From Collimonas arenae (GTDB taxonomy: Bacteria; Pseudomonadota; Gammaproteobacteria; Burkholderiales; Burkholderiaceae_D), in assembly GCF_000786695.1 (NCBI RefSeq), contig NZ_CP009962.1, positions 1,612,001 through 1,676,000 of the forward strand: DNA of 64,000 nucleotides, in the 5' to 3' direction. Below the pieces are notes generated by a model. That model did not search any database. It was given only the letters and a program-made list of their open reading frames with translations, and was not told the origin of the DNA. Below, in pieces: positions 38,151-46,689 of this stretch (its first letter is position 1; every line of letters begins with the position of its first letter). The translations under genes were made by a program, and so were the position numbers.

Positions 38151-38745
38151 AACCCAGCTTTTCCAGGTGCAGCAGGAATCGCCGTTTTCCGAGCTAGGGC
38201 AGTTGCTGACGCCGCTTACTGCGGGCGTCAGCCAGGCGATCAATCTGGAAGAAAAGCCATTTCTCGAACTGATCAATCTCAAGGGTAAAGCGGATTCCCT
38301 GGCGTTGTTGCGGGCGGTCAAGCATCTCACCGGAGCAAGTTTGCCGACGCAGCCGAATACGACCGCCGAAAGCGAGCAGTTCGTCATTTATTGGCTAGCG
38401 CCGAATGAATGGCTGATCCAATCCAAACAGCCGCGCTTGCCGGCGCTTTGTGCCGATCTGGCGACCTCGCTGGCGGGGGAGTTTGCGTCGATGGTGGATG
38501 TCAGCAGCGGCAACACCGCGTTAGTGCTAAGCGGTGCGAAAGCGCGCGAGGTATTGCAGAAGGGCTGTCCGCTGGATTTTCATGCAAGCGTGTTTAAATC
38601 CGGCCAATGTGCACAAAGTCACTACTTCAAGGCCGGTATCCTGCTGCGACCGTTGGCGGATGGCGCTTATGAGCTGGTTGTAAGGCGCAGTTTTGCCGAC
38701 TATTTTGGCCGTATCTTGCTGGATGCCTGCCAGGAGTACTTATGA
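38140..38745 (+). CDS. soxG: Sarcosine oxidase gamma subunit
   Basis: Fourth subunit of sarcosine oxidase, 201 residues, T-protein-like fold (WLAPNEWLIQSK, VDVSSGNTALVLSG, CPLDFHASVFKSGQCAQSHYFKAGILLRP). ATG 38140 has AAGGAG 9 nt upstream and overlaps the end of soxA. Its stop overlaps the next ATG as ATGA. Confidence 0.92.
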   Translation: MLNETQLFQVQQESPFSELGQLLTPLTAGVSQAINLEEKPFLELINLKGKADSLALLRAVKHLTGASLPTQPNTTAESEQFVIYWLAPNEWLIQSKQPRLPALCADLATSLAGEFASMVDVSSGNTALVLSGAKAREVLQKGCPLDFHASVFKSGQCAQSHYFKAGILLRPLADGAYELVVRRSFADYFGRILLDACQEYL

Positions 38746-38987
38746 TCCTAGATTCCTCAATTGACCGCTTATATCTGTCTGAAGCACCGATGAATGCTGA
38801 TTTATTTTCGTTCGATGAACGCATTCAGTTGGATGGCCAGCGCTACAGACGCGATTGCACCTTTTCCCGATCCTCTGGCGTTGTTGCTTCTCCTAGCGGA
38901 CTACAGTCCGCGTCGTCGTCGCGCCTAGCCAGAGAACCGAAAAAGCGCACACTCATGCCTGTTCAACTGAGGATTCCAGGATTATGA
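38742..38987 (+). CDS. Unknown 81-residue ORF coupled to soxG and folB, containing a repeat insertion
   Basis: Both ends are translationally coupled: its ATG overlaps the soxG stop (ATGA at 38742) and its stop overlaps the folB ATG (ATGA at 38984), which argues that it is translated. I do not recognise the protein. Codons for about residues 38-70 (38853-38954) consist of a palindromic repeat element, giving a Ser/Arg-rich insert; outside it remain MNADLFSFDERIQLDGQRYR and a short tail TLMPVQLRIPGL. It may be a shortened gene or a translational bridge kept open. Confidence 0.5.
   Translation: MILDSSIDRLYLSEAPMNADLFSFDERIQLDGQRYRRDCTFSRSSGVVASPSGLQSASSSRLAREPKKRTLMPVQLRIPGL
38853..38954. repeat. 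Palindromic repeat element, copy 2 (inside a small ORF)
   Basis: Same family as the elements at 11235 and 55246: CTGGCGTTGTTGCTTCTCC and CGCGCCTAGCC are almost identical to the pre-pnp copy. The centre GCGGACTACAGTCCGC is a perfect palindrome, and CTCTGGC/GCCAGAG flank it. Outer arms are imperfect (GCACCTTTTCCCGATCCTCTGGC against GCGCTTTTTCGGTTCTCTGGC). It is in frame within the 38742-38987 ORF. Confidence 0.75.
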
Positions 38988-39427
38988 AGAATGAAAACAT
39001 CGCCAGCGGCGTGCGCTGGCAGATCTTCGTGGAAGGTTTGTCTGCAATGACGCGCGTCGGCTTGTATCCGCTTGAACATGAAAAGCCGCAAGCCGTCGAG
39101 CTGGATATCGAGTTGTCATACAAGACCGGCGGCCGCGGCATGCACGCTGACGATGCCGCTTCAGTCATCGACTACGATCACTACTGCACGGTAGTGTCTT
39201 CTTTCCTGCAAGGCAAGCCGCATACGCGTTTGCTGGAGACGCTCGCCTCGGAAGTCGCCAGCTTGTCGTTTCGGGAATTCGCCATGCTGGATGAAATACG
39301 GGTGGCGATCCACAAGCCGAAGATCCGGCCCAATACCGCCAGGCTGGGAGTTGCATCAAGCTGGACACGCTGGAGTTATGAAACATTGCTGCTGCAGCAA
39401 CCCGCGGAGAGCAGCGTGGTGGCCTGA
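38984..39427 (+). CDS. folB: Dihydroneopterin aldolase-like protein in the sox operon
   Basis: FolB family, 147 residues: folate biosynthesis, cleaving dihydroneopterin to hydroxymethyl-dihydropterin. The expected catalytic residues appear present: Glu in RVGLYPLEHEKPQ, Glu in RLLETLASEVA and Lys in AIHKPKIRPNTA. As the last gene of the sox operon it plausibly boosts or recycles the THF used by SoxA. It may be a second copy besides a housekeeping folB. Confidence 0.87.
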   Translation: MKNENIASGVRWQIFVEGLSAMTRVGLYPLEHEKPQAVELDIELSYKTGGRGMHADDAASVIDYDHYCTVVSSFLQGKPHTRLLETLASEVASLSFREFAMLDEIRVAIHKPKIRPNTARLGVASSWTRWSYETLLLQQPAESSVVA

Positions 39428-39746
39428 CGCGGTGGTGGATGACCGTAATAATTTATTTATGTCTCTATCTACCGATAAAAAGCTCGCATATGCGGGCTTT
39501 TTGTTTTATGTGTCCAGATTCAGTGCTTGCTGCTTGTGATTTCTTTAACGGGGGCGCTGCAAATTGCGCCGGATTCGTCTACCATTTGTATCGGCAGTAC
39601 TATTGAAGCGGTAATCCTACAGAATAATTTCCTTTCCCAAAAGCATCTTCATAGGCAGAGGTATCGGTTACCGAGAAACCGAATCGATAGGCATTGTGCT
39701 AATGTCGCTGCCACAGAATTTTCGTTACGTATCCAGGAGACCATCA
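39428..39746. promoter_or_regulatory. Intergenic region before maeB
   Basis: About 320 bp holding the folB terminator (39477-39502) and, downstream, AT-rich sequence that should contain the maeB promoter. The maeB ribosome site AGGAG is at 39733-39737. No other gene or repeat was recognised. Confidence 0.4.
39477..39502 (+). terminator. Rho-independent terminator of the sox-folB operon
   Basis: AAAAAGCTCGCA pairs with TGCGGGCTTTTT with a 2-nt loop, followed by TTTTTG. It lies 50 bp after the folB stop and has A and T tracts on both sides, so could act in both directions. Confidence 0.85.
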
Positions 39747-42056
39747 ATGAGCACCCCCACCACTCTTTCAGCAGCCGAACAGGCTCTGCGCGACGCTGCG
39801 CTGGAATACCACCGCAGCCCGACGCGCGGCAAGATCGCCGTGGTGCCGACCAAGCCTTTGTCGAACCAGCGCGACCTGTCGCTGGCTTACTCGCCTGGCG
39901 TAGCCTATGCCTGCCTGGCGATCCACGAAGATCCAGAAATGGCTGTGGAATATACCTCGCGCGCCAACCTGGTCGGCGTGGTCACCAACGGCACCGCTGT
40001 GCTGGGCCTGGGCGATATCGGCCCGCTGGCCGGCAAGCCGGTCATGGAAGGCAAGGGCTGCCTGTTCCATAATTTCGCCGGCATCGATGTGTTCGATATC
40101 GAACTGGCAGAGCGCGATCCGGACAAGCTGGTCGAGATCATTGCTGCGCTAGAGCCGACCCTGGGCGGCATCAACCTGGAAGACATCAAGGCGCCGGAAT
40201 GTTTCTACATCGAGAAGAAACTGCGCGAGCGCATGAAGATTCCGGTCTTCCATGACGATCAGCACGGTACCGCCATCATTTCCTCTGCAGCATTGCTGAA
40301 CGGCCTGGAACTGGTCAACAAAGCGATCGGTGAAGTCAAGCTAGTGGCTTCCGGGGCTGGCGCAGCGGCGATTGCCTGCCTCGACCTGATGGTGGAGCTG
40401 GGCGTCAAGCGCGAAAACATTTTCGTCTGCGATTCGCGCGGCGTGATCCATGACAAGCGCGAAGACAAGCTCGACGTATCCAAGCAGCGCTATGTGCAAG
40501 TTACCGACGCACGCACTCTGGCAGACGCGATTGTTGGCGCCGACGTATTCCTCGGTTGCTCCGCACCTGGTGTCTTGACGCAGGATATGGTGAAGGCCAT
40601 GGGCAGCCAGCCTATCATCCTGGCGCTGGCCAACCCGGAACCGGAAATCCGCCCTGAACTGGCGCTGGAAGCGCGCCCGGACTGCATCATCGCCACCGGC
40701 CGTTCGGATTATCCGAACCAGGTCAACAACGTGTTGTGCTTCCCCTATATTTTCCGTGGCGCTCTGGATTGCGGCGCCACCAGCATCACCGAAGCCATGA
40801 AGGTTGCTTGCGTGCGCGAGATTGCCGACCTGACCAAGGCTGAGATCAGCGAAGAAGTGGCTTCCGCCTATGCCGGCCAGGAACTGCAGTTCGGCCCGGA
40901 ATACATCATTCCGAAGCCTTTCGATTCGCGCCTGATCTTGCGCATTGCGCCAGCAGTGGCGCGCGCCGCCGAAGAGTCTGGCGTGGCGACGCGCCCGATC
41001 AAGGACATGGATGCCTATCGCCAGTCGCTGATGCGTTTCGTCAGTCACACCGGCATGTTCATGCGTCCGGTGTTCCTGGCTGCGCGCGGTGAGCCGCAGC
41101 GCATCGTCTACGCTGAAGGCGAAGATGAACGCGTGTTGCGCGCGGTACAGATCGCATTGGAAGAAAAGCTGGTGCGGCCAATCCTGATCGGCCGTCCGGC
41201 GGTGATCGAAGCGCGCATCAAACGCGCCGGTTTGCGTTTGCAGGCTGGCCGCGATTTCGAATTGGTCAACCCGGAAGACGACGGCCGTTTCCGCCAGTAC
41301 TGGGAGGCCTATCACGAGATCAAGGCGCGCGATGGGGTGACGCCTGAGATGGCGAAATCGACATTGCGCCGTTCGAATACGACCATCGCTTCGATGCTGG
41401 TCAAGCTGGGCGATGCCGACGGCATGCTGTGCGGCCTAGTCGGCCGTTTCGACAGCCATCTGGAACATGTCAGCGACATCATCGGCCTGCGCGAAGGCGC
41501 CAAGGGCTTTGCCGCCATGAACGGCCTGGTGCTGGATAAACACACCTTGTTCATCGCCGATACCTTCGTCAATGACGATCCGGACGCCGAACAACTGGCC
41601 GATATCGCCGCGATGGCGGTGGAAGAAGTCCGGCGTTTCGGAGTGCCGCCCAAAGTGGCCTTTCTGTCGCATTCGATGTTCGGTTCCAGTAATCGTCCAT
41701 CGGCGAAAAAGATGCGCGCCGCACGCGACCTGTTCGTCAAGCGCATGCCGGATGTCGAAGCCGATGGAGAGATGCATGGCGATGCCGCGCTGAGCGCCGA
41801 GCTGCGTGCGCAGTTCTTGCCTAAGTCGACCCTGACAGGCAACGCCAATGTACTGGTCATGCCGAATCTGGACTCCGCCAATATCCTGTTCAACGTGTTG
41901 AAGATGACCGGCGGTCAAGGCGTGACGGTAGGGCCGGTACTGCTGGGCGCGGCTGCTCCCGTGCATATCCTGAACCCATCCGCCACGGTGCGCCGTGTCG
42001 TCAACATGACGGCGCTGGTCGTGGCCAATGCGATTTCTGCAAAACAGAAAGTCTGA
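39747..42056 (+). CDS. maeB: NADP-dependent malic enzyme (MaeB type)
   Basis: Oxidative decarboxylation of malate to pyruvate with NADPH. 769 residues: malic domains (about 1-430, [56 protein letters not shown]) fused to a phosphotransacetylase-like domain (about 440-769) that is regulatory and usually inactive. ATG 39747 is 9 nt after AGGAG; an upstream in-frame ATG at 39696 lacks a site. It is monocistronic with its own terminator. Confidence 0.95.
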   Translation: MSTPTTLSAAEQALRDAALEYHRSPTRGKIAVVPTKPLSNQRDLSLAYSPGVAYACLAIHEDPEMAVEYTSRANLVGVVTNGTAVLGLGDIGPLAGKPVMEGKGCLFHNFAGIDVFDIELAERDPDKLVEIIAALEPTLGGINLEDIKAPECFYIEKKLRERMKIPVFHDDQHGTAIISSAALLNGLELVNKAIGEVKLVASGAGAAAIACLDLMVELGVKRENIFVCDSRGVIHDKREDKLDVSKQRYVQVTDARTLADAIVGADVFLGCSAPGVLTQDMVKAMGSQPIILALANPEPEIRPELALEARPDCIIATGRSDYPNQVNNVLCFPYIFRGALDCGATSITEAMKVACVREIADLTKAEISEEVASAYAGQELQFGPEYIIPKPFDSRLILRIAPAVARAAEESGVATRPIKDMDAYRQSLMRFVSHTGMFMRPVFLAARGEPQRIVYAEGEDERVLRAVQIALEEKLVRPILIGRPAVIEARIKRAGLRLQAGRDFELVNPEDDGRFRQYWEAYHEIKARDGVTPEMAKSTLRRSNTTIASMLVKLGDADGMLCGLVGRFDSHLEHVSDIIGLREGAKGFAAMNGLVLDKHTLFIADTFVNDDPDAEQLADIAAMAVEEVRRFGVPPKVAFLSHSMFGSSNRPSAKKMRAARDLFVKRMPDVEADGEMHGDAALSAELRAQFLPKSTLTGNANVLVMPNLDSANILFNVLKMTGGQGVTVGPVLLGAAAPVHILNPSATVRRVVNMTALVVANAISAKQKV

Positions 42057-42100
42057 TCGGCAAGTAATGCTTTGGTAAGCGATCAGTAGAAACCAGCCTG

Positions 42101-42142
42101 AAAAAATCCCCGTACCTGCATCTGCAGCGACGGGGATTTTTT
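42101..42142 (+). terminator. Rho-independent terminator of maeB
   Basis: AAAAAATCCCCGT at 42101-42113 pairs with ACGGGGATTTTTT at 42130-42142, then TTATAAG. Located 45 bp after the maeB stop. Confidence 0.88.
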
Positions 42143-42255
42143 ATAAGAATCTTCAATTTTGGCGTCCTCCGCTCCTCAGCCAGTTTTTCATATTTTGACG
42201 GCTGCGCATGTTTCCCATCAATTGAACACCGAGCGTTCGTATATACTACGAATAA

Positions 42256-42271
42256 CTGTACGTTTGTACAG
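42256..42271 (+). promoter_or_regulatory. LexA (SOS) box upstream of the FAN1-helicase operon
   Basis: CTGTACGTTTGTACAG fits the LexA consensus CTGT-N8-ACAG exactly, with A before and T after extending the palindrome (ACTGTAC-GTTT-GTACAGT). It is 69 bp before the FAN1 start. TATACT at 42242-42247, immediately upstream, is a plausible -10 box that bound LexA would block. Confidence 0.75.
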
Positions 42272-42340
42272 TGTAAAAATCATCTAAAGTGACTGCTCAC
42301 CGCTTGAGCCGCATTGCTTGAATGTCATTGCATCCGGATC

Positions 42341-44014
42341 ATGAAAAAACCGCTGGAAAACCGCTTTTACTACCTGGACAATTTTGTCACCGTTGTCGAA
42401 TCGGTACGCACTCGTTATCGTCATCTGTTGAATCCGCAGGAGCAGGCGTTCGTCGATGGTTTCGGCAGTTTGCCTCAAGCTTCGGCGGCGTTACTGGTAC
42501 GGATGGTGATGCGCAAAGGCGGGTTGTTCCGGCTCAGCAAACTGCGTTACGACGAAATCGGTTGCGCAGGCAACGCAGCTGCGGCTCTGGTAGCGGCTGG
42601 CTGGATCGATCCGCAGCCCTTGCTGGATCTGGATCAGTTGTTCAGCGTGTTAACTAAAACTGAAATCATCGCAGCTTTCCTGCTGTTGCAGACCAATAAG
42701 GGCGCGCGCAAGAGTGAACAGCTGGCCTTGCTGCATGCGGCGGAGGGCGTGGACGGTAGCGCTGCGCGCACGCGCAGTTTTACCGATTGGTGTCCCAGCG
42801 CCAGCGACAGCCTGTTACAGCTGAGTGCGCCGGTTGTTGCGCTGTGCGATCGTCTGCGCCTGATGTTTTTCGGTAACTTGTATCAGGACTGGTCGGAATT
42901 CGTGCTGTCGGAGCTAGGTATTTTCAAGTATGAACAGGTCGATTTATCTCCCGCTGCGCAAGGTTTCAGCTGCCGCCAGGATCTTGACGATTACCTGCAT
43001 CTGCATGCTTGCCGCGAACGGTTTTACAACGGCGAAATGCCGCACGCCATAGTGGCCGATATCTGCGCCGAGCCTTATCCCAATACCTGGCTGGAGGAGC
43101 GCCGCAGCAAGCTGCTGTTCCACATCGCGCAACATTGCGAGCGCATCGGCGAGCTATCGCTGGCTTTGCGCCTGTATGCCGATAACAGCCGGCCCGGAGC
43201 GCGTCTGCGGGCAATCCGGGTGCTGGAACGTTGCGGGGAACCCGAAGCGGCGTTTGCGTTGGCGCAGCAGGCTGAAGGGCAGGCGGAAAGCGAAGCCGAA
43301 CAACAACAGTTGCTGCGTGTGATGCCGCGCCTGCGGCGTGTGCTTGGCTATCCAAAACTGGCTAAAGCTGCTGCCGTTGGCATCGTCCAGCATCAGATTC
43401 AATTGATGCCTCCCGATTCTGGCATGTCGGTCGAGGCCGCGCTCGGCCAGTATCTTGCCCGAGAGGATGCGCCCGCAGTCTATGTCGAAAACGCGCTGAT
43501 CAATTCCCTGTTCGGCCTGTTGTTCTGGGATGCGATCTTTACGCCGGTGCCGGGCGCTTTTTTTCATCCGTTCCAGAGCGGTCCGGCCGATTTGCACAGC
43601 CCCGATTTCCGTTTGCGGCGGACCGCGCAGTTTGATGCCGGCTTTGCCATGCTACGCAACGGCGGCTACAAGCAGATCATCTTGCATCGTTTCCATGCCA
43701 AGGAAAATACCCAGTCGCCGTTCGTGTTCTGGGGTGCAATCGATGATGAATTACTGACGCTGGCCTTGGATTGCATCCCCGCACCGCACCTGGAAAAGTG
43801 TTTTGAGCGGATCCTGCAAGACATCAAGAGCAACCGCTCCGGTCTGCCGGACCTGATCCAATTCTGGCCGGCGGAGAGGCGTTACCAGATGATTGAAGTC
43901 AAGGGGCCTGGCGACCGCTTGCAAGACAATCAGATCCGCTGGCTGGATTATTTCGCCAGCCATGACATCCCGGTTGCGGTGTACTACGTGCAATGGGTCG
44001 GGGAGACGGCGTGA
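42341..44014 (+). CDS. FAN1-type structure-specific nuclease (VRR-NUC)
   Basis: DNA-repair nuclease resembling bacterial FAN1 such as the Pseudomonas protein, which cuts 5' flaps and unhooks interstrand crosslinks. 557 residues, near the family's length. The N-terminal half has the SAP/winged-helix-like part (PQASAALLVRMVMRKGGLFRLSKLRYDEIG), the middle is helical (TPR-like), and the C-terminal VRR-NUC domain has SGLPDLIQFWP and MIEVKGPGD (PD...ExK catalytic residues) then LQDNQIRWLDYF. ATG 42341 begins MKKPLENRFYYL; a TTG at 42314 is also in frame. The stop overlaps the helicase ATG by one base. A LexA box upstream suggests SOS control. Confidence 0.87.
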   Translation: MKKPLENRFYYLDNFVTVVESVRTRYRHLLNPQEQAFVDGFGSLPQASAALLVRMVMRKGGLFRLSKLRYDEIGCAGNAAAALVAAGWIDPQPLLDLDQLFSVLTKTEIIAAFLLLQTNKGARKSEQLALLHAAEGVDGSAARTRSFTDWCPSASDSLLQLSAPVVALCDRLRLMFFGNLYQDWSEFVLSELGIFKYEQVDLSPAAQGFSCRQDLDDYLHLHACRERFYNGEMPHAIVADICAEPYPNTWLEERRSKLLFHIAQHCERIGELSLALRLYADNSRPGARLRAIRVLERCGEPEAAFALAQQAEGQAESEAEQQQLLRVMPRLRRVLGYPKLAKAAAVGIVQHQIQLMPPDSGMSVEAALGQYLAREDAPAVYVENALINSLFGLLFWDAIFTPVPGAFFHPFQSGPADLHSPDFRLRRTAQFDAGFAMLRNGGYKQIILHRFHAKENTQSPFVFWGAIDDELLTLALDCIPAPHLEKCFERILQDIKSNRSGLPDLIQFWPAERRYQMIEVKGPGDRLQDNQIRWLDYFASHDIPVAVYYVQWVGETA

Positions 44015-46278
44015 TGAATGCCGCTGCATCCAGCTCCAGCTATGTGGTCGCCGTGCGCACCCTGTGCGAATTCACGGCCAAGCAGGGCGATCTCGACCTG
44101 CGCTTCACGCCGTCGCCAACCGCACAAGAGGGAATCACTGGCCATGCCGTCGTGGCGTCGCGCCGTAATGCCTCTTATGAATCCGAGGTCAGCCTAAGCG
44201 GATCATTTGGTCACTTGCTGGTGCGCGGGCGCGCCGATGGCTATGACCCGGGCTTGAACCGGCTGGAAGAGGTCAAGACTTTCCGCGGCGATCTCGGCCG
44301 CATGCCGGAGAACCATCGCCATCTGCACTGGGCGCAGGTCCGGATCTACGGTCACTTGTTGTGCCAGAGCCGGCAACTGGATGAGTTGCAGCTGGCGCTG
44401 GTGTACTACGATATCGGTAGCCAGAAGGAAACCCTGCTGACAGAACATTTGACTGCAGGACTGCTAAAGCAATTCTTTGAAGACCACTGCGCGCGTTTCC
44501 TGGCCTGGGCCGAACAGGAAATGGCGCACCGTGCGATGCGTGATGCACAGCTACTCACTTTGCCATTTCCACACGCCGATTTTCGCCCCGGCCAACGCGT
44601 CATGGCGGAAGCGGTCTACAAAAGCGCCACCAGCGGCCGTTGTTTGCTGGCGCAAGCGCCCACCGGTATCGGCAAGACTATCGGCAGCTTGTTTCCGATG
44701 TTGAAAGCGAGCCCGGGGCAGGGGATGGACAAGATTTTTTTCCTGGCGGCGAAGACTTCCGGCCGGGCGTTGGCGCTGGACGCCGTCACGCGGATTAAAC
44801 AAAGCGCGCCGCTGTTGCCCCTGCGGGTCCTGGAGCTGGTGGCGCGCGATAAAGCCTGCGAACATCCCGACAAAGCCTGTCATGGCGAATCCTGCCCGCT
44901 GGCGCAAGGGTTCTATGACCGTTTGCCACAGGCGCGCAAAGCTGCGATCGAAGCCGGCGGCTTGGACCGGGAAAGCCTGCGCCAGGTCGCCGCTTCGCAT
45001 CAGATTTGCCCGTATTACCTCAGCCAGGAAATGGCCAGCTGGTCGGATGTGATTGTCGGCGACTACAACTATTACTTCGACGTCAGCGCCATGTTGTATG
45101 GCATGACCAGCGCCAGCCAGTGGCGGGTCGGCGTACTGGTCGATGAGGCGCACAACATGATCGACCGCGCGCGCAAGATGTATTCCGCTGAAATGACGTA
45201 CATCCATTTGAAGAGCTTGCGCAAAACCGCGCCGCCGGCGCTCAAGCGCGGGCTGGACCGGGTCAGCCGGCAATGGAATGCCTTGGGCAAGGAACAGGAC
45301 TGCGACTACCAGCATTATCCGGAGATACCGGAGGCGTTTGTTGGGGCACTGCTCAAGGCGGTGGCCGATATCACCGACTATATGGTCGACCATCCTGCCG
45401 CGATGGATAGCCATTTGCAGCAATTCTATTTCGATGCCTTGCATTTCACACGCATGGCCGAACTGTTCGGCAGTCATTCGCTATTTGATATCACCCGGCA
45501 GGGCGCGCACGGCAGTACTTTGTGCATCCGCAATATCGTGCCGGCGCCTTTCCTGGAGCAACGCTTTGCCGCCGCCCGTTCCACGGTGTTGTTTTCCGCC
45601 ACCTTGAACCCATGGCATTTTTACAGCGACACGCTGGGCATGCCGGCCGACACCGTCTGGATCGACGTGCCTTCGCCTTTTACTGCGGACCAACTGAAGG
45701 TGCAGCTGGTGACGGGTATCTCGACCCGCTTCCAGCATCGCGAGCGCTCGCTGGCGCCTATCGCCGACCTGATTGCGCTTCAATACCGGCAACGGGCGGG
45801 TAACTATCTGATGTTTTTCAGCAGTTACGACTATTTACAAAAGGTTGCGACGCTGTTCGCCGAGCGCTATCCGGAGATTCCACTGTGGCTGCAGGCGCGC
45901 AGCATGAATGAGCAGGAAAGGGAGGATTTCCTGGCGCGTTTTACCGACACCTCGCAAGGCGTCGGCTTTGCCGTGCTGGGCGGCTCCTTCGCCGAAGGCA
46001 TCGATCTGCCTGGCGCGCGCCTGATCGGCGCTTTCATCGCGACGCTGGGTTTGCCACAGATCAACCCGGTCAATGAGCAGATCATGCGGCGCATGGGCGA
46101 GATTTTCGGTAACGGTTATGACTACACTTATCTTTATCCGGGCATGCAAAAAGTGGTGCAAGCTGCCGGAAGGGTGATCCGCACCCAGCAGGACCGCGGC
46201 GTGGTCTACCTGATCGACGACCGTTTTGCGCGGCCGGAAATCAAGCAGTTGCTGCCTGCGTGGTGGCAACTTGCATGA
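44014..46278 (+). CDS. XPD/DinG-like Fe-S helicase with N-terminal PD-(D/E)XK-like domain
   Basis: Superfamily 2 DNA helicase of 754 residues. About 1-170 resembles a RecB/Cas4-like nuclease core (GRADGYDPGLNRLEEVKTFRGDL giving D and ExK, then HWAQVRIYGHLL). The helicase follows: Walker A APTGIGKT, Fe-S cysteines in CEHPDKACHGESCPLAQG and ICPYYLSQE, DEAH in VLVDEAHNM, and motif VI VVQAAGRVIRTQQDRG. The ATG overlaps the FAN1 stop as TGATG, so the two are co-translated. Probable joint function: unwinding and cutting damaged or crosslinked DNA. Confidence 0.88.
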   Translation: MNAAASSSSYVVAVRTLCEFTAKQGDLDLRFTPSPTAQEGITGHAVVASRRNASYESEVSLSGSFGHLLVRGRADGYDPGLNRLEEVKTFRGDLGRMPENHRHLHWAQVRIYGHLLCQSRQLDELQLALVYYDIGSQKETLLTEHLTAGLLKQFFEDHCARFLAWAEQEMAHRAMRDAQLLTLPFPHADFRPGQRVMAEAVYKSATSGRCLLAQAPTGIGKTIGSLFPMLKASPGQGMDKIFFLAAKTSGRALALDAVTRIKQSAPLLPLRVLELVARDKACEHPDKACHGESCPLAQGFYDRLPQARKAAIEAGGLDRESLRQVAASHQICPYYLSQEMASWSDVIVGDYNYYFDVSAMLYGMTSASQWRVGVLVDEAHNMIDRARKMYSAEMTYIHLKSLRKTAPPALKRGLDRVSRQWNALGKEQDCDYQHYPEIPEAFVGALLKAVADITDYMVDHPAAMDSHLQQFYFDALHFTRMAELFGSHSLFDITRQGAHGSTLCIRNIVPAPFLEQRFAAARSTVLFSATLNPWHFYSDTLGMPADTVWIDVPSPFTADQLKVQLVTGISTRFQHRERSLAPIADLIALQYRQRAGNYLMFFSSYDYLQKVATLFAERYPEIPLWLQARSMNEQEREDFLARFTDTSQGVGFAVLGGSFAEGIDLPGARLIGAFIATLGLPQINPVNEQIMRRMGEIFGNGYDYTYLYPGMQKVVQAAGRVIRTQQDRGVVYLIDDRFARPEIKQLLPAWWQLA

Positions 46279-46312
46279 GTAGGTCCTTTACTCAAATTAG
46301 TAGGCTCTTTAC

Positions 46313-46598
46313 TTAGTCGAACAGCTCTTGCCAGAAGCTTTCTTTTTTCTTGGAACGGCGATAGTCGGACCGGTACTCGTCATGGCGCGAACCATGCTGC
46401 GGCGCACGGAATTCCGGGTGCGATTGCCGCATCGATGCCGGCGCCTGCACGCTGGTCAGTTCTTGCGTCGATTGCTGGATGATCTTGTCCAGCTCGCTTC
46501 GGTCCAGCCAGACTCGCGGCAGCCGGGGCAATAATCGATTTCAATACTTTGGCGCTCGCTCATGACTAGCTCCTTGTCTTTACATACCGGGCATACAT
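46313..46598 (-). pseudogene. TFIIB-type zinc-ribbon protein, frameshifted
   Basis: The family's usual layout is a CPVC...CPxC zinc ribbon followed by GVWLDRGELDKII. Here CPVCKDKELVMSERQSIEIDYCPGC lies in one frame and VWLDRSELDKIIQQSTQELT to the C-terminal SFWQELFD in another. The change occurs at about 46506 where CGCGAGTCTGG would read through as CGCGGAGTCTGG, a one-base loss. The likely ATG at 46598 (GGAGA upstream) is also one base out of frame with the CPVC segment. Either a decayed gene or sequencing errors. Function of the family is unknown. Confidence 0.7.
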
Positions 46599-46689
46599 AG
46601 ATGTTCTCCAATATGGTGAGGGTTGGTAGGGACCTGGCATGATGCTGATGCGTACCCCGGTGCGGCGCAAAGGGAACTGCGACGCCACG

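Noticed and set aside
35766..38387. Very long (873-codon) minus-strand open frame opposite soxA, and similar ones opposite glyA, dgcA, maeB and pnp
   Set aside because: These are antisense shadows produced by strong GC bias at third positions of real genes; their translations match no family.
44014..46278. Cas4/CRISPR-associated or phage-defence interpretation of the nuclease-helicase fusion
   Set aside because: No cas or defence genes are nearby; the FAN1 partner and LexA box point to DNA repair.
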